Origin: Oscheius tipulae
Taxonomy: Eukaryota > Nematoda > Chromadorea > Rhabditida > Rhabditidae
Direction of reading: 5' to 3'
Assembly (NCBI GenBank): GCA_037178975.1
Contig: JASJZH010000002.1
Coordinates: 4,340,001 to 4,404,000 of the forward strand
Length of the DNA stretch: 64,000 bases
In this document: one piece after another, positions 10,782-23,700 of the stretch
How positions within the stretch are numbered: position 1 is the stretch's first letter
How the letters are laid out: each line of letters starts with the position of its first letter
Made by a program: the position numbers and the translations under genes
The notes under the pieces: generated by a model
Database searches by the model: none
Told to the model about the DNA's origin: nothing
Seen by the model: the letters and a program-made list of their open reading frames with translations, nothing else

Positions 10782-13700
10782 ATGCACTGCTCCCTCATTC
10801 AGAACAACGCCATGCTCGCCGCTGCTGCCTTCCTCCACCTCATAGGTAAGAGAGTGCGAGAGAGATTATAATAGCCATTGTAGCCTTCCCTCTACTCGCT
10901 CTAGCCACTCCAGTACAGATCAAACTAGTACATGATCTCTTGGACAAGTACGACAAGAAGGCCAAACCGGTCTGGGACAGCTCGAAGCCCATCAATGTAT
11001 CCTTCTCGATGGATTTGTATCAGATTCTCGAGTTGGTCAGTCTCTTTTATTGGACAGAGTAGACATGAGAGTTTTCAGAATGAGCCCCAGCAGTACATCT
11101 TGCTCAACGCGTGGATCATCGAGGTAGGGAGGCCCGTTTGTCAGGGGACCAACTCATTGCTTCAACGCTCTTTATGGCCCTACTCTAGGAGCGCCTGCAC
11201 TAATAATCTACGAGGGAGAAACGCATTAGACTAGGGGACAAAGGGAGTAGGGACACTTATCAAATCTTTCATTGGTAGTGGAGAGAAATGCGGAACACTT
11301 TTTTGGAGAGTCTCTAATGTGTCTGTCAAGATAGTATAAAAGCAATCTTTTTGCTGTGTTTTTTTTTTGAGAAGACGTGATGACTGAAAGCTTCGTGTTG
11401 TTTGAAATCACGGCCGTGTCTCTCGAGAATCATTCACTCTTCTTGAGACACAAGTGATTACAAATTCCGCCATTGAACGTCCCTTTTTAGATTCGTATTG
11501 GATTGGGAACCACATTCCGATAATACAGTTGCTTGAACATACCAAACATGTCAGTCTCTTTCAAAAGACAGCGGACTGCGAATCCTTTCCCGGTCAATAG
11601 TTGAGTAGAATGCCCCACTCTTGTCTGTATCTCCAGAAACCTATACCTTTGTTTCTTTCACACCTTCGGAAATGTATACTCCGGTTTCGGAACCTGTGCA
11701 TTTGTAAAATCTCTCAAACCTCCTGTCGAATCACGAATTCATGGGCAACCTGCTACATTTTTGATGTGGAACAAGGAGGCAAAATTGACAGCTTTGAACC
11801 TTTGCGCCTTTCCGCCCAAAAAAACGGCCAGCTGACTATGAGAGAAGAGAACAAGGCTGTTTATCTCGGAGAACATAGCACCCGACTCCTTTCATCTTTC
11901 CCAACTGATCTAGTGGGAACATTTTCCCAGTGGTCAGTCGGGACCAGATGTTCTTCTCCCTCTCTCGTCGAACTGAATAAATAGTTATAGAGATGGCACG
12001 ACGAGTTCCTCTACTGGATTCCCGAGGACTATCAGAACATTACGGAGATTCGACTGCCTTTTGACTCCATATGGCTTCCGGACACGACTCTGTACAATTC
12101 GTATAGTATCAATAACATAGGGAGAGAACAAAGAGTATAGACTGGTCATGAAGGACGACGACACGAGGCGGTTGTTGAATGCCAAGTTGACGACAGACAA
12201 GGAGAGGAAGGCCTCCTACATCGAACTTCTCTACCCAACGATTTACAAATTCTCTTGCCTTCTCGATCTCAGGTTCTTCCCCTTCGACTCGCAGGTCAGT
12301 TTCATGTCCAAGGGTAGAAACTTTTTTTTTTATGTGTTTACGAGTTTATGAGAGATGTAAGTTTGGACTTAATGAGCTCCGCGTCGCCCGGCTTCTCGGG
12401 GCGCGGGTGACGATGATTCCAGGGAGAAATTGAAAGTTGTCCACTTCGGTAACTGTTCGAATGGAAGTATATGTCCTACAAGATACAAGAGAACCTCATT
12501 CTAATCTGGGATTTTTGCTTCACAAACGGTGAAACTTCTGTAGCAATAAAACTCCCATTCAAACAGAATCTTCCAGGTCTGCACGATGACCTTCTCCTCC
12601 TGGACCTATGACCAGAAGGGAATCGACTACTTTCCTCATTCAGAGGCGATCGGGACCACGAACTATCTGGAGAATGAGGGATGGTTCCTTTCAAAAACTA
12701 AAAGTAGGTAAAAAGAGTTAGTTCTCTCAAAAGGGTTCCAGTTACTCGTAACGAGGTGAAGTACAGCTGCTGTCCGAACAAGTATACTCTGCTCCAGCTG
12801 ACACTTTTCCTTCGCCGGAAACCATTATTCTACCTGGTGAACTTGATCATCCCGACCTCGATCATTACCCTGTAAACCTTTGTCCAGACAGAATTCACAT
12901 TGTTTTTCCAGCATCGCCATAATTGGGTTCTTCACCACTTCCTCTGCCTCCGGAATGAGAGAAGAAAAAGTCTCGCTCGGAATCACAACACTTCTCTCGA
13001 TGAGTATTCTGATGTTGATGGTTTCCGATCAAATGCCCACCACCTCTACTTTCATCCCACTTATTGGTAGATCATCAGAGTCGGGTCAAAAAAGCAACTT
13101 TAGGGTGGTTCATCTTGGCCATGATTATTGTAATTTCCCTCGGGACCATCGTCTCCTCTGTGATCATAGCCATTCAGAAGAGAGGCTCCCTCGGTGAAAG
13201 ACTCTCCCGTCGTGTTCTCAGGTAATTACTTAACCTTCCACCCCCACTTTTCGACTGCTCTTTTAATTGACCACTTCTCTGTTTTACTCCGAGAGTCTTG
13301 CCACATCAAGGTTCGGCTGAGAAAGTCAATTTCCAGAATCGCCAAGGTTGTGGCCTACGTAACATGTACCAGCTTGCCGCCTCACATCGAAAAGGAGCAT
13401 ATGATGGTGAGTAGTAGTGTTCAGTCGACCATGTACCCCATTCTGTTCTGTAGTCCTTTCAGACTCCGAGAAAGCCGAATGACATACCCCGACTTGAAAA
13501 TCTTGAAGAGGAAATGGTATCCACACGTGTGTGCGTAGTCATTTGAGCACCCCTAACTCGAGAATGACTTGTGGGGTCTTTGTGTCCATGTGAAAAATCT
13601 TGTGACAGTGATTTTAGATTAAATTTTGTAAGAAAGGGGATTTTTTCAGGAGGACTTTGATGCCACTCCTACAGTCGAGGTGAAACCGATCAAGAGTCTT

Positions 13701-14352
13701 GAGGGTGGAAAGAAATGGCTCGGACTGCGATGGGATCGCGTCAAGGAGGACCGGAAGGGTAAGAATGGACTGGCTATCGTTTCTGACAAGAGTACCGATC
13801 CGCTCATTCATCTCTCTCCTTCCAATACTGGTGAGCAGAGGCTAGAGCTTCCTGGGTAGTTTGGGTATCGTAGTGTTATTGAGAATTCTAGACCCTGATA
13901 GTGACCTAGTGTAGAACTCTTTCGAGAGACCAGTCATCCCTGTTCAGTTACAGAAGATCTGCTGACCACGACTCTTCACAGCAACCCTGCCGCCGGTGCT
14001 GACGACGAGGTATGTGTTTTTTTGACAAGACCAAGGTCTCCTAGACCTCGATAGCAAGCGACACCTCTCGGACAATCTCAGCTCGGAAGATCAAGCCTCT
14101 ACAGGGGAAACTGTCAGCAAACCAGTTCGCCCACATGCAGAGCTCCCTCAAGCACAATCGCCAACTGGCAGTGGCCGAATGGGAATGGCTGGCTACTGTT
14201 GTAGAGAGGTAATTTTGTTGGGAGGTACCTAGAGACATATGAACAGGGCCGGCTTCATCACGTTCGTCTTCTTCTTTCTGCTGATTACCGTCGGCATCAA
14301 CATGATTGGATTCATGTACTGGTACCAGGCCGGCCTCGAGCACGCTTCTTAA
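10782..14352 (+). CDS. Nicotinic acetylcholine receptor alpha-type subunit, DEG-3 group (subunit A)
   Basis: This is a Cys-loop ligand-gated cation channel subunit. Exon 1 (ATG 10782) is signal-like. Exon 2 has the family N-terminus [15 protein letters not shown]. An 865-nt intron follows, then [15 protein letters not shown] and the Cys-loop region [15 protein letters not shown] (about 12255-12580). The vicinal cysteines of an alpha subunit are present (KYSCCPNKY, about 12760). TM1 is [22 protein letters not shown]2 [17 protein letters not shown], and TM3 starts [18 protein letters not shown]. The long TM3-TM4 loop is split over several small exons (13335-14212). TM4 ([20 protein letters not shown]) ends in TAA at 14352. 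The TM2 sequence fits the nematode DEG-3/DES-2/ACR-23 group. The downstream gene is closely related and probably co-transcribed. Confidence 0.9.
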
Positions 14353-14447
14353 ATCTCTTAACTGCCTAGGTGCCGATCACCTACTATCTCTCTCAGCCAT
14401 GCATTCATTTTTCCATATCTCCTTCTCCCTCTCCCCAGTTAACAATT

Positions 14448-14453
14448 AATAAA
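14448..14453 (+). terminator. Poly(A) signal AATAAA of receptor subunit A
   Basis: AATAAA lies 96 nt after the stop of subunit A and about 100 nt before the acceptor (TTGCAG, ending 14553) in front of subunit B. This is the spacing typical of nematode operons resolved by SL2-type trans-splicing. Confidence 0.6.
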
Positions 14454-14577
14454 CAATTGCGCGCCGTGTGTATGTCACAAACGTAAATCAGGCGTTTTGT
14501 CGCCTCTGTCATACCTTTGAACCCCTCGTTGTCTCATTTCAATTTCATTGCAGCTCCCAGGTACACTCGCATGTAGC

Positions 14578-16893
14578 ATGTGGATTACGGTAGCTGGTCT
14601 TTTCCTCGTCTTCGCGGCATCCGGCGGGCAGAAAAGTCAGGATTCAAAAGGTTTGAACTATTTAGAATTGGAGGCAAGAAGAAGTTCAGGTACGGGTAAT
14701 GAGACGGACGTGTGGGATGTCAGAGCGGGTTTCAAAAGTATGGAGGATGTGCCACTCATCAGGTTGACCAGAGATCTTCTGGCTCCGGACAGGTAGCTTC
14801 CCCTCACTTTTTCGAATAAAACAAAGCTTCCAGGTACGATATCCGTGTGAGACCGATCCACGACCACAAAAAGAGTCTCTCAATCCATATCAGCATCTCC
14901 CTTTATCAGATCATCGAAGTTGTGAGTCAGAATCTCTTATTTTTTTCAAATATGTTTCAGGATGAACCCTCTCAAAACATCAAATTGAACGTGTGGATGA
15001 TCCAGAAATGGAAGGACGAGTACCTCCACTGGGACCCTCGTCAATATGCCATGATCAACTCGACAATTATCCCCTTCAGCAACCTGTGGATTCCGGACAC
15101 GTATCTCTACAACAGTGTGAAAATGAGCAGAGACGAGACGGAGAGATACATGAACATCCAGGTCGAGTCCCTCTACTGGAAGGGCGAGAATGGATCGCAG
15201 CTGTCGTTTCTCTACCCGGCCATCTACACCATCACTTGCCGATTGAATATTAGGTTTGGGTTGAACTGAAAACTTTGCTTATTGTCCATCTTTTAGATTC
15301 TTTCCATACGATCGGCAGAACTGTACCCTGACCATTTCGAGTTGGACCAACTCTAAGTCAGCTCTCGACTACTACGCCGATCCAGAAGTCAACATGGCCT
15401 CGTTCATTCCCAATGAGGAATGGGAGGTCAAGTCTTTCAAGATCTTCCGACACGAAGTGAGAATTCACTTCCAGTTGATCACTATGAGAGTCGGATGACA
15501 ATCTAAAAATGCCTTTTTTAGTACAAGTACGCGTGCTGTCCAGAGCCTTGGGTGATTCTACAGGCCTCTCTCGTAATCCAGAGGAAGCCCCTCTATTACG
15601 TTGTCAATCTGATCATCCCGACCTCGATCATCACCATCGTCGCCATCACCGGTTTCTTCACTCCCGCTTCCACGGACGATGACAGAACGGAGAAGATCAA
15701 TCTCGGAATCACCACACTCCTAGCCATGAGTATTTTGATGCTCATGGTGTCCGATGCCATGCCCACAACTTCAGAGTTTGTTCCTCTGATAGGTAAATCT
15801 TTAGGTGTTCGAAACAAAAAGACACTTTCAGCCTGGTTCTATCTCTCAATCATAGTAATAGTTTCAATTGGCACAATGCTTACCAGTGTCGTCTTATCAG
15901 TACAAGGTTTGACCTATTTAAAATTGCTTATACCCTCAGTCCAGGTCGTCGACAGTATGGCAAGACCCCACCACTTTTCATGCGATATCTTTTCTTCGTT
16001 ATTGTGCCCAAATGGATATGGGTACAGGTTCCACCGGCTTTGCGTACGTTGTGGAGTGAACTTGACGTAAGTCTTTTCTTATTTCCATCAAAAAAGTAAT
16101 TACAGGACGATCCACTGAACGTGTGGAAACGAAGGAACAAGCCCCGAACACCTCACACAGCTCAGACGCCTAAACAAGACGACAAAGATGTCGAGAAACC
16201 TCCACCAACACCTCCAGCAACCGGACTGTAAGTTCAGCATTTGTTCTACCCGAAACAAAAAATTAGAAGCACACTCCGAGTTCCTGGCCTCGAGCGGAAC
16301 AACTCAATCCAGAACTCCATCCAGATGATTGACGTATCCGTTCCGACCTCACCGATGTCGAGAAGAACATCGAAAACGCCGTCGTTGGGAACGGACAAGA
16401 GGGGACCGGCTCTTTGGGCTGGTACCATCTCAGCCCTGGCAGGTAGGAGAGTCTTCTCTGGATCTTATTGATGTCCATCGCTAGTAGTTTCGGTGTCCAG
16501 ACCAATCAAAACTGTACTGACCACTCATTGTCCCAGCAGGGAGTCCAAACCATTGAAATTGTATCGGGACGCAGTCTCAGAGCTCCAGATGTTTTGAAAC
16601 ACATAACTTCGCTGACTTTACAGGTTCAAACAACGCTCTTCGACGAACATCTTCGGTTTATCCTAAAGAAGTGGACGAGATGCGGAAGAAGCGCGAGTGC
16701 TCTCTGGAATGGGAGCTCTTGGCCACAATTCTCGACAGGTATTAGGTCTCTCCTATTCCCAAAACAGATATTCAGGTTCCTGTTGATAATCTTTGTCTCG
16801 GCAGTGATGCTGGTGACCTCAGGGCTCGTGTTAGTCGGACGTATGGCGCAGTGGAGCTACGACAATCCGGATGAGGCATTCTTCAACCTCTGA
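14578..16893 (+). CDS. Nicotinic acetylcholine receptor alpha-type subunit, DEG-3 group (subunit B)
   Basis: The signal peptide is MWITVAGLFLVFAASG. The ligand-binding domain includes SLYQIIEV, WMIQKWKDEYLHWDP and the Cys-loop CRLNIRFFPYDRQNC. The alpha-type vicinal cysteines are present (KYACCPE, about 15530). TM1 is [20 protein letters not shown] and TM2 [21 protein letters not shown] 38-nt intron precedes TM3 (AWFYLSIIVIVSIGTMLTSV). A proline-rich intracellular loop leads to TM4 (FLLIIFVSAVMLVTSGLVLV) and the end at 16893. It is similar to subunit A throughout, which suggests tandem duplication. It starts about 200 bp after subunit A ends, preceded by a TTGCAG acceptor. Poly(A) signals are candidates near 16978 and 17210. 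Confidence 0.9.
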
Positions 16894-19338
16894 TTGCTTC
16901 TCTCTGTGCTTTCACGTGGCCTTATTTCCCCTTTTTCCACAAGAGTTTTTATCCTTTTTTCACCTTGTTATGTACTAATAAATGTGTCGCACCTCGCCTA
17001 TCCACTTCAGCAGCCGCACGCTCCATTCATAGGGACAATATCCTGGCCCCGTTAACGCGTTATGAGCATTACGATCTGTGTCTTACTAATCAGCAACATC
17101 TGTGTGACGGCGAGGTCGTAAAGTATTGAAGAAGTGTTACTACTACTCTGATCTGGCTTATCACCGCATCCGCGCACTCTCCGTGTGACTTTTCTCTATC
17201 TCTCTGTGAATAAATAGAAACTTATTGTGGGATTATTCCCGTGAAACATTAGCATAAGTTGAGCCACTCTCGCTCACCGAAAATCAGGCAAATACGTCTG
17301 ACATGGTTTGGCTGATTCCTACTCCAAAAAACGCTTGAAAGGTGCGATTCTTTAATTTGTAATTTTGACCAGAATATCCATTGATTCAGAACTGAAATTT
17401 GCTGGTTAGGAAGTGTCTTTTCTCACGCCCGTTATGCAGATCAACTCCTCTATTTTCTCTCCACTGCCCCATACTACATTTCGAACAGACCCATGTCATT
17501 AATCTCTCGACGATGTTTTCTTTCGCCCACATCTGGTTCTCTGCTACTTCCTACATTGATGTATTAGCCCCTTTTCTTTACTTTTAGTCAAGTGCCTTCC
17601 ATGCAAAAAGTGTAGTAATCCGGCCGCAAAGTGAGTAAATAGTGCCAACGGCGAACAACAACGAACTACACAGCTGTTGCTCCCGATTAAACTATGGGGC
17701 CACAAGTTGATTCCCACGCTTTTTGCAGCCGTGTCTTTTTTGAATTCGAGCGGTTTTGTTCGCTTGAGTAATTTGAGACAAATTCCAGCAAAAGAGTTCA
17801 TAAGGAGGTCGGGTTTCAGGCAACGCATTCAAAAAATTCCTTTCTCTTTGAACACTTATCTTTTTCCTTTGCACAACGTAGATGGTACGGGGAAGACAAT
17901 GAAGAGTGGAAAACCCTTGTCATTACTCAATTATCCCCAGAAAAATGTCTCAATTTGGTAGCAGCTGGCGCGTGGAACATGTTCCAAAAAAGAATGCTAA
18001 ACATCTGGGCCGAGCTACCCAGTGTTACTGGTTTAAAACCCCCCGCCCGTTGTGATTACTTGCTCTTTTTCTATTGCTCGAGACCGAGAGAGACTCTACC
18101 TCCAGCTGAATTACATCAGATTATCCCCCAAAACCCGTCCTGTCTGATAACCAGACAAATATTTGGCCTAACTTTTGATTTGAGACTCTGTTCAGTAGCC
18201 TCGTCGTGTTCCTAGCCCTCTTCGAGTGTTTGTTTTGAGCTGTTCGCATCGTTTCAAACCGTCTGATGACCGTGTCCTCATGTGAACTGTTCACTCCCCC
18301 TCCGGAAGATCCTAATCCACAAATCGCGTCAATCCAGGCCCGCGTTCAGCTCTGTTTGCCCCAACTTCACACGTAAATATCCTGGATTTCCAGCCTTTTG
18401 TTTTTACGCGAGCTATTGTGTCTACTGAAGAAAGGGAGAGAGTACATCACGCAGATTGAATCGTCCAATTACCTCCGAGGGTCATCCCTCGTCCCCGTTG
18501 ACTCTCGACTCTCTTTTGGGCGTCGTTTAGTCTACCGCTTTTGTCATCGCTCTCTTTATCCGACCCTCAGGACAATTGGCTTGACCCACCTTTGGGTTTT
18601 TTTGTTTAGAGTCAGGGATGCAGGTTTCTGTACACTTTGAAACAACTTCTGCGAATGCTATGCTTTGGTATTTGAACTTGGTTTGATAACCAATCTTCCT
18701 TCATTTTTTGGTACGGAGTCTGAGTGTGGTTTTGATCTTCTCTCAATTGCCATTATGCATGTTCTCTTTTCTGTTAGGCGACTTACGGTCGTTCGAAAAT
18801 GTTAGATACTCTTCGAGAAAGAAACATAAGTTCGGGAAGTCCACAAAAGCTCAGGCACGTGATTTATTCCCGAACAATATCGCCTTGCAAAAGTGTTTCC
18901 TTTGACCCTTGAAGAGCAATAGCCCTCTCCCGGCTCTCCCTGGAAAAAGTCGCGCGCGCAAACTCGACAGAAGAGTAGGTCCGGGGTGGGATTTGCTCAA
19001 ATTCTCTCTCGATCTCTTCTCGATCCCGAGACCTGTCAGCCAACCGCTCGACCCCGGTTTACTCGAGAGATGTGTCGCTCTCTTAATTGTTTGTCCTTGC
19101 CAACCGGCGCCTCAGGGGCAGCATGCCTCTTTTGCCATTGTCTCGACTGACTGTCACACTTTCCCAATTATTCCAATCTGCTCTCGTATAGCCACCCCGA
19201 TTGTGTAACTCCTGGTCCGTGGTCTCAGATTTCGGCCCGTCTGATACCTCATTAAAGGAAATCGCACCTAGTCATCCAATCCGGCCCATTCCTGTTCCCT
19301 ATTCTTACTATTTTAGCCTTTTTTTCAGAGCAACGTTG
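16894..19338. other. 2.4 kb region without a supported gene
   Basis: Apart from AATAAA motifs just after receptor subunit B, nothing is recognised. It could be the promoter or 5' untranslated region of the large-intron gene that follows. Confidence 0.4.
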
Positions 19339-19455
19339 ATGGAAACAAGTACGGGAGGCTGGTATAATGGACGACGGCAATATCGGTCAGTTGCCTTCGG
19401 TACATGGCAAGTTGGTGGAGCCAGGATCATTTCGACGAAGAATCTGACAACTGAG
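19339..19455 (+). other. Candidate first exon of the large-intron gene
   Basis: A TTTTTTCAG acceptor precedes this stretch and a strong GTGAGT donor ends it. One frame starts with ATG at 19367 (MDDGNIGQLPSVHGKL) and can leave in phase 0 at a GTGGAG donor near 19415, matching the entry phase of the exon at 20739. Another frame (ATG 19339) uses the GTGAGT donor but leaves in the wrong phase. The link to the downstream exons is inferred only. Confidence 0.3.
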
Positions 19456-20738
19456 TGAGTTCTTAGCTTGTTTCTTGCACAAGCACTGTACAATTCATCT
19501 CTCTACTCTCTTTGCTAACTCTCTTCAAGTACAAATCGACTTCTGCAAACAATAAGATCCCTTGAAACTGCTTCGATCAATATAGTTCTTTACTATCTCT
19601 AGGAATACAACGGGTGTATTCCTATGGTTTGAATTTCGAACAATGGCAATTGACTCTTTCATAGACAGTCTTCAGAAACTCTTTTGTCCTAACGGCATCC
19701 GATCAATCACCATTTTCCGTCTTACCTGCGGAGGGGATGACCTAACAATTTCTGATGTTCTGCTCGGCGATCTGTTTGATACAGTGTTTTCCAGCTGGCA
19801 CTGTTTGCTCTTTCTTATAACCTCGTGCAGCAGCTTTTGGCAGTCCTTGAGCACATTTCTCTCTCCAGCCGATTCCACATACACTATCTGCCTAATTGAC
19901 GCTGAAAAATGGCCAATTAAACGGGAGCCAAAACAATTTGTCAATTGGTCCACCCATTCCATATGTTACCATCTAGGGGATCCCGTCAGCCTTTCCAATT
20001 ATTATACTGTTGTGGTCAGCTGGGGCGGAAAGTATCCTGCATCGCGCGCGAACAAGTTGGGTCCACGCTCTGTTTGCTCTCTCTTCCTGCCACCCATAAA
20101 CGGCCTGTTTGGGTCCGTCTCTCTTCAGAATTATGGCTTTTGGAACCGAGGAGAGAAGACTGGCCGCTTCCACTGTAAACGCTGTCTTGATTGTACTATT
20201 ACTGCCTTTGACCAGTCCCGGACTATCTTTAGGAGTGGAAGTTCACACCTTTCAGTTTTCCAGAAAACTTCCAGAAGGTGTACTTGTATTGTATCTATCA
20301 CCAGTTTCAAATCACGGACCTATGACTTACTCTCCTTCATAACTCGTCTTACTCAGGATTGTTACCGAACGAAACTATAAATCGCATCATAAACGACGGA
20401 CCACCCATAAACTCTCTGTGTACAGGTCAGAAGACCGCTATGCAGTGGTGTTTTCCCTTCAGCATAATCGCCGATTGTTTTTGTTTGGACAGCTGCCACC
20501 TCCTCTGCCATGAAATTAGAAGCTTAGAAGTTTTGGTCGTCGCACGAGAACCAGAACTATTAAACTGGGACAGCTAGGTGGCAAATTGGGGTCTTTACTA
20601 CTGGTCGGATCGGTGTTTCGTTTCGCTTACTGAAGTCCCGAATACTCTTTGAATCCCCAAGGTCCGACTCTTGTCGAAACAGGAAGTCAGCTACTCGAAA
20701 TATAGAGAGAGGCTAATCTTTGCCAAACTCTCCTTCAG

Positions 20739-23700
20739 CCTCAAAAACCCGTCATAATTGTTGCCGAAACGGAGGGTGTGTTTCCTCTCTCTCCCGCACC
20801 CCCATTTGCCTCTTTAGACCCGCCGGCGTCGAACTCGTAAAAGGGTGAGTCCTTGACCAGCCTTCCTCTCTGCCTTATCTGTAGAGATCTGACAGAGCAG
20901 ACCACCTCCTTCCGCCTCATTTCGTCTCTATTCTTCCGCTCTCGGCTCATGATAATTGTTTGCTCTCACTCCAACATTTCCTGTCACAAACTCGCTCCTG
21001 CCAAAACATCCTTTTCTATTTTATGGTCTGCTCCTTGGAAACATACTGATAGGAGCTTGTTTATCACCGTTTCGACCTGACCTCAGCCTTCAAATTAAGA
21101 CTTATCTCGCACCATTTTGTCCTTTTTACGACCACTTACCCTGTGAGCCTGTAGGCGAAAATAAATTAGTAAACAAGCTACGAAGTGAACATTAGTAATA
21201 CAGTTGGTTGTTCCTTCACTGGCTTTGTAAAGACGTAGTTTTAGATATTCAGAGAGAAGCTGAACCATTATCTCTACTATCTAAAGCGCAATGGTTTCTG
21301 TGGAGGACACTGTTTATTTGTTTGTTTGTTCGTGGTCACGAAACAAAAGCGGGTCAATTATGTTATCCAGAAGTTTTTTTCTTCAAAAATAGTTATTGCC
21401 AAAATTGGATGGCAGGTTAAATTTTGGGTGCGCTGTAGCATCCGGTCACACAGAGAAGAACCCACAGGACACGCATGACTCTTTCGGTGAATCTTTTCTT
21501 CGACTGAATTTGCATACCGCCTACAGAACATTACGGTCGAAAAGCATGAGACCAGCCTCGAATTAGCTCACACGTTCATTCTCTCAGCTGTTTCCCGGGT
21601 GGGTGCGGACATGTGTCGAGCGCTTGAATTGATTAACATCCTGATTTATCTTCTCTGTCTCTTTCCTCTATTTGCTCTCCACTAGTTTCTCAAGGGTCCC
21701 CGAAACAGATGTCAATCCAATTCTGGAACGATCCCTCCGCCTCATAATTCAGTCGTGTATACAGCCTCAAGCGCCTAATCCCAGACGCATAACATTCCGT
21801 CGGCGCTTACAAATTTCTAGCGGGCATCTGGTCCGACGAAAATGAGCTTCTTTCTCTTCTTACACCTCGGCTTATATTACAAATATGCCTTGGAAGTGGT
21901 AGTCAACAAGCTTAATCCTCTCTCTCTCCACCTCGGTTCACTGCTATCTGGAACAATCGCCATCTGAAAAACTTGCCTCCGAAAATGAGCCTTCTCGTTT
22001 ATTTCTCCTGGGGGCCGCGATTGTCGCTCCCTCTTGATTCCCATTTCTGTCTTCACTTGGAATCAGATAAACTATAGTGATTTGTTGTTCCAAGCTGTTG
22101 AAGAGAGATTCTCCTGCTCACAATTGTTGTCTCCTCGGGCCTGTAAACAAAAAGATGTCACCATTCCTTGAGAAATAGTATCTCTATCTTTACACATGTT
22201 TCCGGCCTGCCAATGCCAGCTAATTCTTTCTTTCCTCCACTTTTTTCTCTATTGCACTCTCTCATGACATTCGATCATTTGTCATCTGTTTCGGCACCTC
22301 CGTTTGACAGATGTCCTTTTGGAAACTCGATAATTTTCAGTGAGAACTCGCCTCCGGCCACTTCCTCACATCGTCTAGAAACAGCCAGAAGGATGGGCGA
22401 GAGCAGTCCGAATCTGTCTCGTCTCCACCCAACCACTACACAGCGCTCCCTCGGTAAGATCTTCGGAACTTTGTCTCACAAGTACGGGACAGTTAAAATT
22501 AGCGGCGTGAGGGGTTTGAACACACACTGTTCTCGCGCTCAGACATCTTCCCGCCTTCACAAGAGATTAACAATGTCGCTGCAAAAAGATTCGCAGCAGG
22601 ACGATCTTTGAGCCAAACATTCCGTTGCAATAGAGTGGCATCTGTGGTTAAGAGAAATATGTGAGGTTTTCTGGTTCCTACAACCTCTTCACAGTGGTCA
22701 ATGGGTAGTCAACATAGAGTGACAGTAGACAGTAGCCTTGTTCCCATGTCCATTTCAGGAGCTCTCCCTTCATACTCAGTCGACCAGCGTCTCTGCCTAG
22801 CCTCTCCACAGGACTGCTACTCAAGTTCGGAATACGTAGCCTTCACGGAAAGACGCGGCGGTATGTTTGTCCTGTTTCTCCTCCTCAAAATAGAGCCCAA
22901 AAACTTTTGATTGAACTTCGTCTGTTGGGCGCGGATTGGGTTTCCGTGGGAGAGGCAAATAGCCGTCAAATCCACGCGCACGCGACTTCCTTTCTCTTCT
23001 TCATGGGCAGATCTCCCAGGTTGTTTCCATACAGCCTGTCTGTATTTACTCGGCGCTTCTTCGGCACAGGCGGGCTGTCCCCCTTTATGCTCCTCGACCA
23101 CCCCACACACGTCAAGTGCTTCCGCTCATTCACACTTTTTCTGTCGCACATCAATACAGTCCATTTTGCAAGGATCTTCGGCAGATCCACTGCCGCTAAC
23201 ATTGTAGGAATTCTCGGGCTACCATAGAGTTCCTTGCCGTCTTGCTCACTGCTCATTGTACATTGTCCGTTGAAGAGTAGCGTGAACAGGGGCCACTTGA
23301 TCGTGGCATGATGTTAGACCAAGTCGGTACTCTTTGAAGTCCAGACCATCATGGCGGTATGGGAACTCTGTCGTAACTCTTTTTGCCTTGACACTCAACA
23401 CAACTCGTTTTTCCCGTAGTTCTTTGACTAAACATTTCTCTATCTCTCTCTCCCAATTGTTATTGTTCAGTTCTCTAATTTCCTTTGAGCCAATTCCTAA
23501 TGGGTGGGACTTCGACAGTTCTGAGCTCATCTAGAAACTGACGTATCACAGCAAACAGGTGATTTGGTTGGTATCACTTCCCGAATTTGCTTTCATTGAT
23601 AGTCCGGTTAGATCCTTGCGATATTGACTCCAAGCCACTTTTCAGTACTTTTGTAGCAGTCGTTGAGTCCTTCCGTCTGTCCATTAGCATTCACTTCCTG

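Noticed and set aside
11601..11984. 127-codon frame inside receptor subunit A
   Set aside because: It sits in the 865-nt intron between two well-supported receptor exons and has no motif.
19643..20380. 245-codon open frame on the + strand
   Set aside because: Its composition (rich in Ser, Cys, Phe) and lack of any motif or splice context look like chance. It lies in an intron of the phase-matched gene.
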